A stretch of 64,000 nt of DNA from an uncultured Oscillibacter sp. (GCA_910577405.1 CAJTMG010000011.1:20743-84742); one strand, 5' to 3'; counted from the first letter of the stretch, positions 1 through 8,548 are shown. Program-made: numbers and translations. Notes: a model not told the origin generated them from the sequence alone.

Positions 1-638
1 TGGAGAAGAAGCAAAACGATGAAATAACCCTGGTGTTGAACAAGCTGACTACCAATTACACGTTTTTCATGCGGGAAAAGGAGCACCTGGACGTATTCTG
101 CAAGCGAATTATCCCCGATATCGTCCGGCGGCATCAGCGGGACAAGTGCCTGGCCATTTGGAGCGCGGGCTGTTCCAGCGGTGAGGAGCCGTATAATATT
201 ACCATGTTCCTGTATGACTATCTGGGGACCCAGGCAAAGGATTGGGACACCCGGATCCTGGCCACCGATATTTCCGCCCAGGCGCTGGCCAAGGCAAAGG
301 CGGGAGTCTATACGCTTCCGGACACCATCCCGGCGGATTGGAAGAAGAAATACTTTACCGCCAATAAAGACGGAACCCATACGGTGACCTCCGCGGTACG
401 GAACAACGTGATCTACCAGACATTCAATCTGATGGACCCAATCAAATTCCGGAGAAAGTTCGACGTGATATTCTGCCGGAACGTGATGATCTATTTCGAC
501 CAGCCCACCAAGGACGCCCTGGTCCGGCGGTTCTACGACGCGACGGTGCCCGGGGGGTATCTGCTGATCAGCGCCTCGGAGAATCTGGGGCAGAATATGC
601 CTTACCGCCGGCTGGCAACGGCAACATTTCAGAAATAA
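1..638 (+). CDS. cheR: CheR-type chemotaxis protein methyltransferase, 5' end cut by window
   Basis: Transfers methyl groups from S-adenosylmethionine to glutamates of chemoreceptors in the cytoplasm. The reading frame is open to the left edge (codons run from base 3 without a stop), so this is the C-terminal part of a protein usually near 270 residues, not a short gene starting at the GTG at 33. Visible are the substrate-side motif LTTNYTFFMRE, the SAM-binding segment IWSAGCSSGEEPY, and the late motif DVIFCRNVMIYFD. cheB follows after 19 bases, so both adaptation enzymes are in one operon. Family assignment is firm; the start lies outside the window. Confidence 0.93.
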   Translation, partial: EKKQNDEITLVLNKLTTNYTFFMREKEHLDVFCKRIIPDIVRRHQRDKCLAIWSAGCSSGEEPYNITMFLYDYLGTQAKDWDTRILATDISAQALAKAKAGVYTLPDTIPADWKKKYFTANKDGTHTVTSAVRNNVIYQTFNLMDPIKFRRKFDVIFCRNVMIYFDQPTKDALVRRFYDATVPGGYLLISASENLGQNMPYRRLATATFQK

Positions 639-657
639 CAAGGGAGGCGTCCGATAC

Positions 658-1752
658 ATGGTGCAGGGAAATAAAATACGCATAATGGTGGTAGACGACT
701 CCGCCCTTGCCCGAAGCCTGATTATCAAAGGGCTTTCTGCACATCCCAGGATGGAAATCGTGGGGTTTGCCATCAATACGCTGGACGCAAAACGGAAGAT
801 CCCGCAGCTAAGGCCTGACGTGGTGACAATGGATGTGGAGATGCCCGGACAGAGCGGGATCGATTTTCTGAAGGAGTATCTGCCAAGCCATCCAATACCG
901 GTAATCCTGGTGTCCTCGCTGAATCTGAAGGTGTTCGACGCGCTGTCGGCAGGGGCGGTAGATTTTGTGCGCAAGCCGGAACCTCAGGACAACAAGGACG
1001 CGTTTATTACGGCCTTGGCGCAGAAGATACTGATTGCGTCCATGTCCCGGGTACGGACCCATCCGGCAGCCCGTCCCGCAGTGAATTCAGCAGCTCGTCC
1101 CGCAGGTGGAGCCGCCGCGGGACTTGCTGGCGTTCTGGCAGGCGGCGCGGCAAAGGCCCTGGGACCGTCTCCGGCGCTGAATCATGTGATCATTGGCCTG
1201 GGCGCGTCCACGGGCGGAACGGAGGCCACGCTGGAGGTCATGAAGCGGCTTCCGGCAGATATTCCGGCGATGGTGATCGTGCAGCATATGCCGAAGGGGT
1301 TCACGCAGATGTACGCGGAACGTCTGAACCGGCTGTGCAAAATGGAGGTCCGGGAGGCCAAAAGCGGCGACGAGCTCCGGCGTGGACTGGCGCTGGTGGC
1401 CCCGGCAGATTTGCAGTGCCGGATTGTGCGGATCGGCGATAAGTACACGATTTCCTGTATGCCTGGCGAGAAGGTCAGCGGGCACCGCCCCTCTGTCGAC
1501 GCGATGTTTCAGTCCATCTCCGAGGTGGTGCGCTGCAAGACAGTGGGCATCATCATGACGGGTATGGGACAGGACGGCGCGGCGGGGCTTCTGGCAATGC
1601 GTCAGAAGGGCGCGTACACCATCGGCCAGGATAAGGAGTCCTGCGTTGTCTACGGAATGCCTATGGTGGCCCATGATATCGGCGCGGTGTGCGTTCAGGC
1701 GTCCTGCGAGAATATCGCCAACGTGCTTTTGCGGCACCTGCAAACGTTATAA
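658..1752 (+). CDS. cheB: CheB chemotaxis response regulator protein-glutamate methylesterase
   Basis: Removes methyl groups from chemoreceptors and can deamidate receptor glutamines; it is activated by phosphorylation from CheA. The 364-residue protein has an N-terminal receiver domain (VVDDSALARSLI, phospho-acceptor Asp in VVTMDVEMPG), an Ala/Gly/Pro-rich linker around residues 130-175, and a C-terminal methylesterase domain with the catalytic serine in GASTGGTEA, histidine in VIVQHMPKGF and aspartate in IMTGMGQDGAAG. The ATG at 658 follows an AGGGAGG ribosome site. It lies directly behind cheR. A stem-loop terminator follows, which separates it from the flgM operon. Confidence 0.96.
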   Translation: MVQGNKIRIMVVDDSALARSLIIKGLSAHPRMEIVGFAINTLDAKRKIPQLRPDVVTMDVEMPGQSGIDFLKEYLPSHPIPVILVSSLNLKVFDALSAGAVDFVRKPEPQDNKDAFITALAQKILIASMSRVRTHPAARPAVNSAARPAGGAAAGLAGVLAGGAAKALGPSPALNHVIIGLGASTGGTEATLEVMKRLPADIPAMVIVQHMPKGFTQMYAERLNRLCKMEVREAKSGDELRRGLALVAPADLQCRIVRIGDKYTISCMPGEKVSGHRPSVDAMFQSISEVVRCKTVGIIMTGMGQDGAAGLLAMRQKGAYTIGQDKESCVVYGMPMVAHDIGAVCVQASCENIANVLLRHLQTL

Positions 1753-1774
1753 AGACAGCATATTTCGTTTTTTG

Positions 1775-1811
1775 GAGCGGTTTCCGTATCAGGGAGCCGC
1801 TCTTTCTGTTT
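1775..1811 (+). terminator. Rho-independent terminator after cheB
   Basis: Arms 1775-1785 and 1792-1802 pair over about 11 bp (GAGCGGTTTCC with GGGAGCCGCTC, two G-U pairs) around a six-base loop, followed by TTTCTGTTT. It closes the cheR-cheB transcript. Confidence 0.75.
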
Positions 1812-2052
1812 CGCGGGCTTTGATGGGCTCTTGTTTGCCGGCTTTGTTTGATTTTTTTATTTTTTGAAAAGTGCCGGCGGGAATTTTATGCTTCTTTATC
1901 GGAAGGTTTTTGTCATCTTTTTCTGTCCGCGGCCCGAAAAAAGAACTTCCTATGCCGTTTCCCATCCGCCCTGGCACCCTTGCTTTTTTATCGGGAAAAG
2001 AAGCCGCAGAGAATCGAAGGACCGCCGGGAGGAAGAATTTTTCTGGCCATTC
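1812..2052. other. Non-coding stretch between cheB terminator and flgM promoter
   Basis: No convincing gene is seen. The stretch is T-rich in its first half, and its overlapping short frames lack ribosome sites and family resemblance. Its right end leads into the sigma-D type promoter of flgM. Confidence 0.6.
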
Positions 2053-2079
2053 TTAACTTTTGGCCTGGAATGCCGATAT
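2053..2079 (+). promoter_or_regulatory. Sigma-D (sigma-28) type flagellar promoter for flgM operon
   Basis: TTAACTTT at 2053-2060, an 11-base spacer, then GCCGATAT at 2072-2079. The Bacillus sigma-D consensus is TAAAGTTT-N11-GCCGATAA, so the -10 matches at 7 of 8 positions and the spacing is exact. It lies 55 bases upstream of flgM, a classic sigma-28 target. Confidence 0.85.
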
Positions 2080-2134
2080 GAATATTGAATAGACGAAATC
2101 AGGCGCGTTATCGAGAAAAAAGGATGTGAGAATC

Positions 2135-2446
2135 ATGCTGACTTCTTCCCGTTCCGGCGGCATCACCCCCGTAAGCCGGCCAAAGACCTACTATCCCCCC
2201 CCTAAACGCGAAGCTTCGGCAGCCGCGCTGAGCAGTCCGAATTACGACTCCGCCACGTTCTCCGCCCCTGCGGAAGGAAGCGGGTTTCAGGCACAGATGG
2301 AGGTCGTGAGCCGGCTTGCGTACGAAGTGCGGACGGCCACAACAACAGGCGACATTCAGGATTTGCGGCAGGCGGTGTCATCGGGGACGTACACGCCGGA
2401 CCCTATGTCCATCGCGGCCCGGATGCTGTTTATTGCGGAGGACTAA
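2135..2446 (+). CDS. flgM: FlgM-like negative regulator of flagellin synthesis (anti-sigma-28)
   Basis: FlgM binds and inhibits sigma-28 until the hook-basal body is finished. This 103-residue protein has a low-complexity, Pro/Ser-rich N-terminal half, expected to be unstructured, and a C-terminal segment (VRTATTTGDIQDLRQAVSSG onward, ending in SIAARMLF) that resembles the FlgM sigma-binding helices. I chose the ATG at 2135, ten bases after AAAAGGA; a GTG at 2126 is too close to that site. It sits first behind a sigma-D promoter and ahead of flgN-flgK-flgL, the usual order. FlgM is weakly conserved, so the call relies partly on context. Confidence 0.8.
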   Translation: MLTSSRSGGITPVSRPKTYYPPPKREASAAALSSPNYDSATFSAPAEGSGFQAQMEVVSRLAYEVRTATTTGDIQDLRQAVSSGTYTPDPMSIAARMLFIAED

Positions 2447-2449
2447 CGA

Positions 2450-2926
2450 ATGGAAGAACAATACAGAATGTACCTGGCCTATCTGGAGGACCTCCGGAAA
2501 CAGCTGGAAAGTCTGACGGCGCTGGCAAAGGAAAAGCCCCCTGCGGTAGCGGCGGACGACCTTGCAGCGCTGAACGACATTATGAAGCGGGAGCAGGTGC
2601 TGTCACTGTCGTTCCGCGGACTGGAGCAGACCCGCGCGCGGCTGCAAAAGGAACTCGGCCTTGAAAAAGCGCGGTTGTCCCAATTGCCGCAGTATGTGCC
2701 GGAATCCATGCGGGAACAGGCGCGGCAGATCGCGGTATCACTGAAAGTCCAGTATATGGAATATCAGAAAGCGTCCACAGCGGCGCGGGAAGTGCTGGAA
2801 AAGGGGATACAGGAAGTCGAGAGCACGGTCCGGGCCATGGGCGGGACCTTTGAGCTGGACGGCGCGGGCTACGATGAAAGCGGACCCCAGACGCCCCAAT
2901 CTATGAGAACAGATTTCCGCGCCTGA
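2450..2926 (+). CDS. flgN: FlgN-family flagellar export chaperone
   Basis: FlgN chaperones hold the hook-filament junction proteins FlgK and FlgL for export. The 158-residue product is almost entirely predicted helix: long charged stretches (residues 5-45 and 60-130) with heptad-like leucines and the pattern typical of FlgN. It starts three bases after flgM and is followed 32 bases later by flgK, its expected client. Sequence similarity in this family is low, so identification rests on length, helical composition and the conserved flgM-flgN-flgK order. Confidence 0.82.
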   Translation: MEEQYRMYLAYLEDLRKQLESLTALAKEKPPAVAADDLAALNDIMKREQVLSLSFRGLEQTRARLQKELGLEKARLSQLPQYVPESMREQARQIAVSLKVQYMEYQKASTAAREVLEKGIQEVESTVRAMGGTFELDGAGYDESGPQTPQSMRTDFRA

Positions 2927-2958
2927 AAGATAAAGCGCGGGGTAAGGAGAATAGAACG

Positions 2959-5664
2959 ATGAGCATTGGTACCTTTGGTTCTTTTACCCAGGCGCGGCTG
3001 GCCATATACGCGGCGCAGTCCGGCCTGAGCATCACCGGCAATAATATATCCAATGTCAATACGAAAGGCTATACCCGGCAGCGTCTGGACCAGGGCAGTC
3101 TGCATATCGGCGGCACGGACCGTTACGCGAACCCCTCGGATGTGCGGACAGGTCAGGGCGTGCTGTGTACGGGCGTCTCCCAGCTGCGGGACCCGTACCT
3201 GGACATCCGGTTCCGGAGCGTGAACGCCAGCGTAGGAGCAAATGATGTAATGCTGGGCGGCCTGGAGCAGATCGCGTCCATTCTGGATGAAGTGGGCAAG
3301 GGCGAGCAGACCGAGGGCGAAGATTTCGGTATTCTGCACGCCCAGATTATGGATCTGTTCAAGGCGTTGGGCGACGTAACGGACCAGACGGGCCACGCGG
3401 AATATAACCGGCAGGTCCGTGCGGCCGCGGAAAAGCTGAGCCGCTATTTCAATCAGTATGCCACAAAGCTCCAGCAGGTCCATGACAACGCGGTCACGGC
3501 ATACGAGCAGGATATCAAGACGGTAAACGGCATTCTGAGCAGCATCCGGGAGTACAACGAGGAAATCCGGAACTGCGACATTCACGGCGACAAGGCTTTG
3601 GAACTTCGGGATCAGCGGAACGTGCTTCTTGACGAGCTGTCCCAGTATATGAAGATCAACGTCGTGTACAGCATGGAAGAGATTGCGCCTGGCGTGGAAG
3701 TGGAGAAATGCACGGTCAAGCTGGACAACGCGAACCCGGACCCGTCGGTGCTGACGGACGAGGCCATTCTGGTGGACGGCATTTATGTCGGTCAGCTTGA
3801 GATCGACCAGGTCCCGGCCATGCGCGAACTGGACCCGCTGGATAAGACCACCTGGCCGTATCTGGACGCGAACGGAAACCCGACGATGTTCAAGGACGAT
3901 GCGGCGGAAGCTTTGGTCCCCAATCCGAATTTCAACGCTGGAGCAGCCGACAGCGACACAAACCCTCGGTATTTAATGGCTGACGGCACCGCGACAAATG
4001 ACCCTGCACAGGCCGCGAAAGCCAAAACGTTAAATGACAAAGCTGATTTCACACAAGCCAACAGCACCGCAAACCCCTGGTATCTGGACGAGGCAGGAAA
4101 TCCAACTGATGACCCCGCCAAGTCCGCCGCCACATATCAGGAAAACCCCGACTACGTGCCCTATCTGGACGGCAAGAACAACCCGACGAAGAATCTGGAA
4201 GACGCGAAGCTGGTCAACAACCCCAACTATTCGCTGACGCTTTCGGAACTCCGGGACCGCCAGGGGTATCTGCACTATATCACGGAGCGGCAGATTCCGG
4301 AGATCTTTAAAAAGGGCGATACGATCAACGGCGTTACCTATAATGATATCAAGGAGCTTGCAGGCAAAAAGCAGCCCATCACGGAAATTGACTCCCACAC
4401 CGGCAACAAGATTCTCACCAACTATTACATCAGCGGCCGGGATGCTAACGGCGACCCCATTTACACCAAGCAGGCGTTTGTTCAGATTCTGTCCACGCCG
4501 GTATCTTTCGACGACAACGACTTTTACGGCGCGCTCCAGTCCGACCGTGAGCTTCTGACGGAGGAAGGCGAATTCACGGACCTGAGCATCATCAAGGGGA
4601 CGAACGAGAATCCGCTGTACTGCGACGAGAAGGCGGCGTCAAAGCGTGGCATTCCGTACTATCAGCGTTCTTTGGACCTGCTGGCGAATCAGATCGCGAA
4701 GGTGCTGAACGACGCGAACAAGGGCTACTATGTAGACAACAATGACAACTATGTGGGCCAGATTCTGAACGCGGACGGCACGCCGAAGCTGCACGAGGTC
4801 ACAGGCAAGCCTATGGGCGGACCGGTGACGGTGGAATATGAAAAGAAGGACAACAGCACGACTCCGCCTACCACTACTACAGAAAGCTACGCGCTCAAGC
4901 ACGGCGATACAAAAGAGAGCCTGAACAAAGTAGACCCCAATATCTGGAAGACGATGCAGGAACAGTTTGACGCGGCCCAGGCAGCCGGACTGATTGACGC
5001 TGACGCGAAGCTGGAGACGGTAGAGGATTACCTGGAGGTTCCCCAGATGAAGCAGGTAACAGACCCGGCTGACCCGACAAAAACGACCTGGGAAGCCGTA
5101 AAGACGCCGGACGGCCAGACAGTCAGCAACGGCATATTTACCGGCGGGAATCTGTTCAGCAACCACGGCGCCGGCGATGATGACACAAATATCACGGCAA
5201 GCAACATCAGCGTGTCCCATAGCTGGAGCGAGGGCGCGATCGACATGGTGCAGAGCTTTGAATGCCCCCCGGGAGAGACGAAGCCTGTGTCGGGCGCAAA
5301 CGGAGGCTTCCTGCACTTCCAGAATCTGGTTGACAAGAAGTTTGACTTTATTCCCAGCGATTTGTTCGAGACCCGTGACGGCAGCGGGGACGTGATGTTC
5401 AACGGTACGTTTGCGGAGATGTTTGAGAATATCCAGTCTGTGCTGGGCAATGACATCAAAGTGACAAAAAGCGGCCTGAACGCAGCCTACCAGAGCGCAA
5501 CGGAGGTAGATACCAACCGTGACAGCGTGTCGGCGGTAGACTTCAACGACGAGGCAATGAATCTGATGATGTACGCGAAATCTTATAACGCGGCGTGCCG
5601 GCTGATGACGACAATCGACTCCGTGCTTGAAAAACTGGTCAACGGCACGGGCGTAACGACCTGA
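2959..5664 (+). CDS. flgK: Flagellar hook-associated protein 1 FlgK, with large internal insertion
   Basis: FlgK forms the first hook-filament junction layer outside the cell. The N-terminus (SIGTFGSFTQARLAIYAAQ, then GLSITGNNISNVNTKGYTRQ) and the C-terminus (FNDEAMNLMMYAKSYNAACR to the end) are the conserved coiled-coil ends that pack in the axial rod. At 901 residues it is far longer than the usual 450-600. The extra sequence lies in the exposed middle. It includes at least four copies of a YLDxxGNPTxDxxxA motif starting near residues 301, 338, 375 and 402, and a Thr-rich patch near residues 630-640. The same motif is in FlgL downstream. The ATG at 2959 follows GGGGTAAGGAGAA. Confidence 0.95.
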   Translation: MSIGTFGSFTQARLAIYAAQSGLSITGNNISNVNTKGYTRQRLDQGSLHIGGTDRYANPSDVRTGQGVLCTGVSQLRDPYLDIRFRSVNASVGANDVMLGGLEQIASILDEVGKGEQTEGEDFGILHAQIMDLFKALGDVTDQTGHAEYNRQVRAAAEKLSRYFNQYATKLQQVHDNAVTAYEQDIKTVNGILSSIREYNEEIRNCDIHGDKALELRDQRNVLLDELSQYMKINVVYSMEEIAPGVEVEKCTVKLDNANPDPSVLTDEAILVDGIYVGQLEIDQVPAMRELDPLDKTTWPYLDANGNPTMFKDDAAEALVPNPNFNAGAADSDTNPRYLMADGTATNDPAQAAKAKTLNDKADFTQANSTANPWYLDEAGNPTDDPAKSAATYQENPDYVPYLDGKNNPTKNLEDAKLVNNPNYSLTLSELRDRQGYLHYITERQIPEIFKKGDTINGVTYNDIKELAGKKQPITEIDSHTGNKILTNYYISGRDANGDPIYTKQAFVQILSTPVSFDDNDFYGALQSDRELLTEEGEFTDLSIIKGTNENPLYCDEKAASKRGIPYYQRSLDLLANQIAKVLNDANKGYYVDNNDNYVGQILNADGTPKLHEVTGKPMGGPVTVEYEKKDNSTTPPTTTTESYALKHGDTKESLNKVDPNIWKTMQEQFDAAQAAGLIDADAKLETVEDYLEVPQMKQVTDPADPTKTTWEAVKTPDGQTVSNGIFTGGNLFSNHGAGDDDTNITASNISVSHSWSEGAIDMVQSFECPPGETKPVSGANGGFLHFQNLVDKKFDFIPSDLFETRDGSGDVMFNGTFAEMFENIQSVLGNDIKVTKSGLNAAYQSATEVDTNRDSVSAVDFNDEAMNLMMYAKSYNAACRLMTTIDSVLEKLVNGTGVTT
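3859..4250 (+). repeat. Protein-level repeats YLDxxGNPTxDxxxA in FlgK
   Basis: Four diverged copies begin at 3859, 3970, 4081 and 4162 (residues 301, 338, 375, 402), with periods of 37, 37 and 27 residues. Core versions read YLDANGNPT, YLMADGTAT, YLDEAGNPT and YLDGKNNPT, and most copies close with an NPNF/NPDY/NPNY element. The DNA copies have diverged, so this is an old duplication and not a recent slippage product. Confidence 0.85.
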
Positions 5665-5682
5665 TAAAGGGGGAGGAACGAT

Positions 5683-7155
5683 ATGATACCACGCACAACG
5701 ACGGTAGGCTCTCTGAAAACCTACCGGTATAACATGAACCGGTCCAGCTACACGATGAACACGGCCATGAACAAGGTAATTACGCAGCGGAACTTCAATT
5801 CGTTTGCGGAAGACCCTGCCATCGCGTCCCGCTGCTTCCAGCTCCGGCGTTCGTATCTGCGGGCAAATACGCAGCTGAATCTGACGAACTCGGTATACAG
5901 CAAGTATCAGCAGGCGTGGTCGTCTCTGGACAGCGTCTCGTCGGACATTGCGCGGCTTCAGGACGACACGGCGTTCGGGAGCATTCTGCGGGCGGAGAAC
6001 GGCCCCACGGCATCGGGACGGAACGCGCTGGGACAGTCGATGATAGCGAAAGCGGACAGTATTATTCAGACGATGAACGGCCGGTTTGGAGAGAACTTCG
6101 TCTTTGCGGGCGCCGATACGCTGAATGTGCCGTTCACCTGGCATCCCAAGCAGAATCCGGACTATATCGACCCTGCGGAGCTGGACCCGACGAATCCAGA
6201 CCACGCGAATGCTTTCCAGTATTACGCCTTTGCGGACCCTGCGAATCCGGACCCGGACAATCTTGTGCCCACCAATGATATTACGGACCTTTCCAAGGTC
6301 ATTCAGGACCCCGTTCTGAACCCGGCCCGTGGCGAGGATTATGACACAACCTTGAAGCCGGGCGATGAGGGTTATGAGGCGCAGTACCTGGACGCGGACG
6401 GCAATCCGACAGACGACATTCAGCAGGCGAAATGGGAGCCCCGCAAGAATCCGGACTACAATGAGAACACGGGCTTCAAGTATCTGAAGAACGACGGCAC
6501 AGGCACCAACGAAAAGACGGAAGCAGCACGGGCATTGTACTATCGCGGGGAGCCTGTGGATGAGAACGACAATGAGAAGATGGAGTACTACCTGAAGGAA
6601 GAGAAGCGCTATATGGATCTGGGCCTGGGCCATCAGGAGAAGGACGGCAAGGTAGTACCGTCCAGCGTGTTTGACTCCGCGCTTCAGGGGATATTCTATC
6701 TGGGCGACACGGGAACCACAACCCGGACGGCGAAGATGTACGATGAGAACGGCAACGTTACGTCTACCAAGGAAGTGGAAGTGCCGAATAACATCGTGTC
6801 CATCATTAACCGGATGGGTCAGATTCTTCTGCGGTGCGACCCTGACAACGGCGCGTATGCCAGCAAGGACGACGAATATGAGGCCCGGGCGTTGGCGCAG
6901 CAGTTTGAGGATGTCATGAGCACTTGCAGTCAGCGGTACGTGGAGCTGGACGCCCAGAGTGGGTTCCTGAGGGACAACGCGGAGCTATTGACGCAGAATA
7001 TGGATACACTCCAGGAACAGTTCCTGGGTATGGAGGACGTGGACCCCGCGGCGGCGATTTCGGACCTTATGTATGCGCGGTACTGCTATGACACGGCCCT
7101 GAAAGTAGGCAACAGCATTCTTTCCCAGAGTTTAATGGACTATATGAGTCTGTAA
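5683..7155 (+). CDS. flgL: Flagellar hook-associated protein 3 FlgL, with large internal insertion
   Basis: FlgL is the second hook-filament junction protein. The N-terminus (TTVGSLKTYRYNMNRSSY, then FNSFAEDPAIASR) and the C-terminus (AAISDLMYARYCYDTALKVG) are flagellin-like helical ends. At 490 residues it exceeds the usual length of about 300. The insertion spans roughly residues 145-330 and is rich in Asp, Pro and Asn. It carries two copies of the repeat found in FlgK: YLDADGNPTDD near residue 235 and YLKNDGTGTNE near residue 267, with NPDY elements nearby. The gene begins 18 bases after flgK behind GGGGGAGG. Confidence 0.94.
   Translation: MIPRTTTVGSLKTYRYNMNRSSYTMNTAMNKVITQRNFNSFAEDPAIASRCFQLRRSYLRANTQLNLTNSVYSKYQQAWSSLDSVSSDIARLQDDTAFGSILRAENGPTASGRNALGQSMIAKADSIIQTMNGRFGENFVFAGADTLNVPFTWHPKQNPDYIDPAELDPTNPDHANAFQYYAFADPANPDPDNLVPTNDITDLSKVIQDPVLNPARGEDYDTTLKPGDEGYEAQYLDADGNPTDDIQQAKWEPRKNPDYNENTGFKYLKNDGTGTNEKTEAARALYYRGEPVDENDNEKMEYYLKEEKRYMDLGLGHQEKDGKVVPSSVFDSALQGIFYLGDTGTTTRTAKMYDENGNVTSTKEVEVPNNIVSIINRMGQILLRCDPDNGAYASKDDEYEARALAQQFEDVMSTCSQRYVELDAQSGFLRDNAELLTQNMDTLQEQFLGMEDVDPAAAISDLMYARYCYDTALKVGNSILSQSLMDYMSL
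6385..6560 (+). repeat. FlgK-type YLDxxGNPTxD repeats in FlgL
   Basis: Two copies at 6385 and 6481 (residues 235 and 267, 32 residues apart) match the four copies in FlgK: YLDADGNPTDDIQQAK and YLKNDGTGTNEKTEAA. An NPDY element precedes the second copy, as in FlgK. Confidence 0.8.
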
Positions 7156-7211
7156 AATAGAAACTGACAAGAGAGAGAAGGAAATCTGCCGAAAGGAGAG
7201 AGCTATGATCT

Positions 7212-7820
7212 ATGGAACAGTTGATCGAGATCACGCGCGTGCCCATTGAGATTGAAATGCGTACTTCCCGTGCCCATCTGGAATATGCAAAGGGTTCCGC
7301 GGAACTGGAAATCACGCGGGACAAGGGGGGTATGAGCATCAAGAGCCGTCCAATTCAGTTGAATATGGATACATTTGAGATGCGCAGTTCGATAACGCCA
7401 ACGCCCACGCAGAGCATCCAGCAGACCGCGCAGAAGGGCCAGCAGGCGGCGTACACGGCAACGGCCAGCTACGCGCAGGAAGGGGAGCTTTATTTGAAGG
7501 CGCAGATCGGAGAAGATGTGCAGGCGCAGCTTGTGCAGACGGCAATCAGTCCCCAGATGTTCAGCCAGCCGGCAATGGATTTCATCCCGAAGGAGGGACC
7601 GGAAATCAGCTGGGACCCTGCCGAGATGAATATCCGGTTTGAGATGGATAAGCTGAATTTTGACTGGCGTGTGAATCAGACGAAGTTTGAGTTCATACCC
7701 GGGGATATAGAGATCTCGGTGAAGCAAAAACCGGAAGTCATCATCAAGTATATCGGAGGCCCGCTGTATGTACCGCCCTCTGCGGACCCGAACTATGAGC
7801 CTGTGGACGTGCAGGCCTGA
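7212..7820 (+). CDS. DUF6470 family protein of flagellar operons
   Basis: The 202-residue product matches the DUF6470 pattern: a short N-terminal segment of the type MEQLIEITRVPIEIEM, repeated beta-strand-like stretches, a Gln/Ala-rich middle, and a C-terminal DIEISVKQKPEVIIKYIGGP section. The family recurs between flgL and fliW in Clostridia and Bacilli (B. subtilis YviE-like), and its function is unknown. There is no signal peptide or membrane helix. The start is slightly odd: an out-of-frame ATG at 7205 lies at the better distance from AAAGGAGAG and would give only 14 codons, but the family N-terminus fits the ATG at 7212. Confidence 0.82.
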   Translation: MEQLIEITRVPIEIEMRTSRAHLEYAKGSAELEITRDKGGMSIKSRPIQLNMDTFEMRSSITPTPTQSIQQTAQKGQQAAYTATASYAQEGELYLKAQIGEDVQAQLVQTAISPQMFSQPAMDFIPKEGPEISWDPAEMNIRFEMDKLNFDWRVNQTKFEFIPGDIEISVKQKPEVIIKYIGGPLYVPPSADPNYEPVDVQA

Positions 7821-7834
7821 CAGGAGGCGCCGAA

Positions 7835-8284
7835 TTGAAGCTCCAAACAAAGTATTTTGGCGAGATCGAGTACGAAGCGGAGGAAGAGGTAAGGTTTCCG
7901 TCGGGGATATTCGGGTTTGAGGACGAGCGGCGTTTCCTGCTGCTTCCGTTTGAAGGGAGCCACGGGACAATGCTGTGCCTGCAAAGTATGAAGACGCCGG
8001 CGCTGGCCTTTGTGGTGCTGGACCCCTTTTCGCTGATGCCGGAGTACGCGCCGGAGCTGCGGGAGGCGGAGCTGAAACAGTTTGGCGTGCAGGACGCGGG
8101 TGAACTGGGGTTCTATGTGCTGTGCGCGGTAAAGAATCCGCCGTCTGAAAGCACGGTGAATCTGCGGTGTCCTGTGGTGGTGCATCCGAAGACCCGGGAA
8201 GCCCGGCAGATTATTATGGAATGCTATGAAATGCGACATCCTCTGGCGGAGTTTGGCCGCGGGGAGGAGGCCGTGTCTTGCTGA
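7835..8284 (+). CDS. fliW: FliW flagellar assembly factor, CsrA antagonist
   Basis: FliW binds flagellin and CsrA in a partner switch: when flagellin is exported, free FliW sequesters CsrA and flagellin translation resumes. The 149-residue protein shows the family pattern FGEIEYEAEEEVRFPSGIFG near the start, then FEDERRFLLLPF and a mid-protein VVLDPFSLMPEY. I chose the TTG at 7835 because it follows AGGAGGCGCCGAA and gives the conserved N-terminus. csrA overlaps its end by seven bases, which suggests translational coupling and fixed stoichiometry of the two partners. Confidence 0.95.
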   Translation: MKLQTKYFGEIEYEAEEEVRFPSGIFGFEDERRFLLLPFEGSHGTMLCLQSMKTPALAFVVLDPFSLMPEYAPELREAELKQFGVQDAGELGFYVLCAVKNPPSESTVNLRCPVVVHPKTREARQIIMECYEMRHPLAEFGRGEEAVSC

Positions 8285-8532
8285 TTTTGCAGCGGAGACC
8301 TGGCGAGTCGTTGAAGATTGGTCAGGATATAGAGGTATCTGTGGTGTCGGTGGAAGGCGGCCGGGTACGGCTTGCAATCTCGGCGCCCCAGGATGTTCCT
8401 ATTCTGCGGAGCGAGCTGCTGTATGCAACGGCGGCGAATCGTGATTCCGCAGTGGAGGAAGCGGCCCCGGCAGCACTGCTGGGACTGCTGGGCGGCATAG
8501 CGGAACACAAGAAGCCGCCGGAGAACAAGTGA
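8278..8532 (+). CDS. csrA: CsrA translational regulator
   Basis: CsrA is an RNA-binding dimer that represses translation by covering ribosome sites, in Firmicutes mainly that of flagellin. The first 48 residues carry the core MLILQRRPGESLKIG, VSVEGGRVRLAISAP and DVPILRSEL. The protein runs to 84 residues, so it has a roughly 25-residue Ala-rich and charged tail beyond the core. The TTG start at 8278 follows GGGGAGGAGG and overlaps fliW. Whether the tail matters for FliW binding cannot be read from sequence. Confidence 0.95.
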   Translation: MLILQRRPGESLKIGQDIEVSVVSVEGGRVRLAISAPQDVPILRSELLYATAANRDSAVEEAAPAALLGLLGGIAEHKKPPENK

Positions 8533-8548
8533 AAGGAGGACTCTGGAT

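Noticed and set aside
1973..1990. TGGCAC followed by TTGCT as a sigma-54 promoter
   Set aside because: The spacing is two bases where five are needed between TGGCAC and TTGC.
4639..6633. Long minus-strand open frame of 664 codons opposite flgK-flgL
   Set aside because: It is a mirror of GC-rich coding sequence. The plus-strand frames have clear flagellar family motifs and ribosome sites; the minus frame has none.
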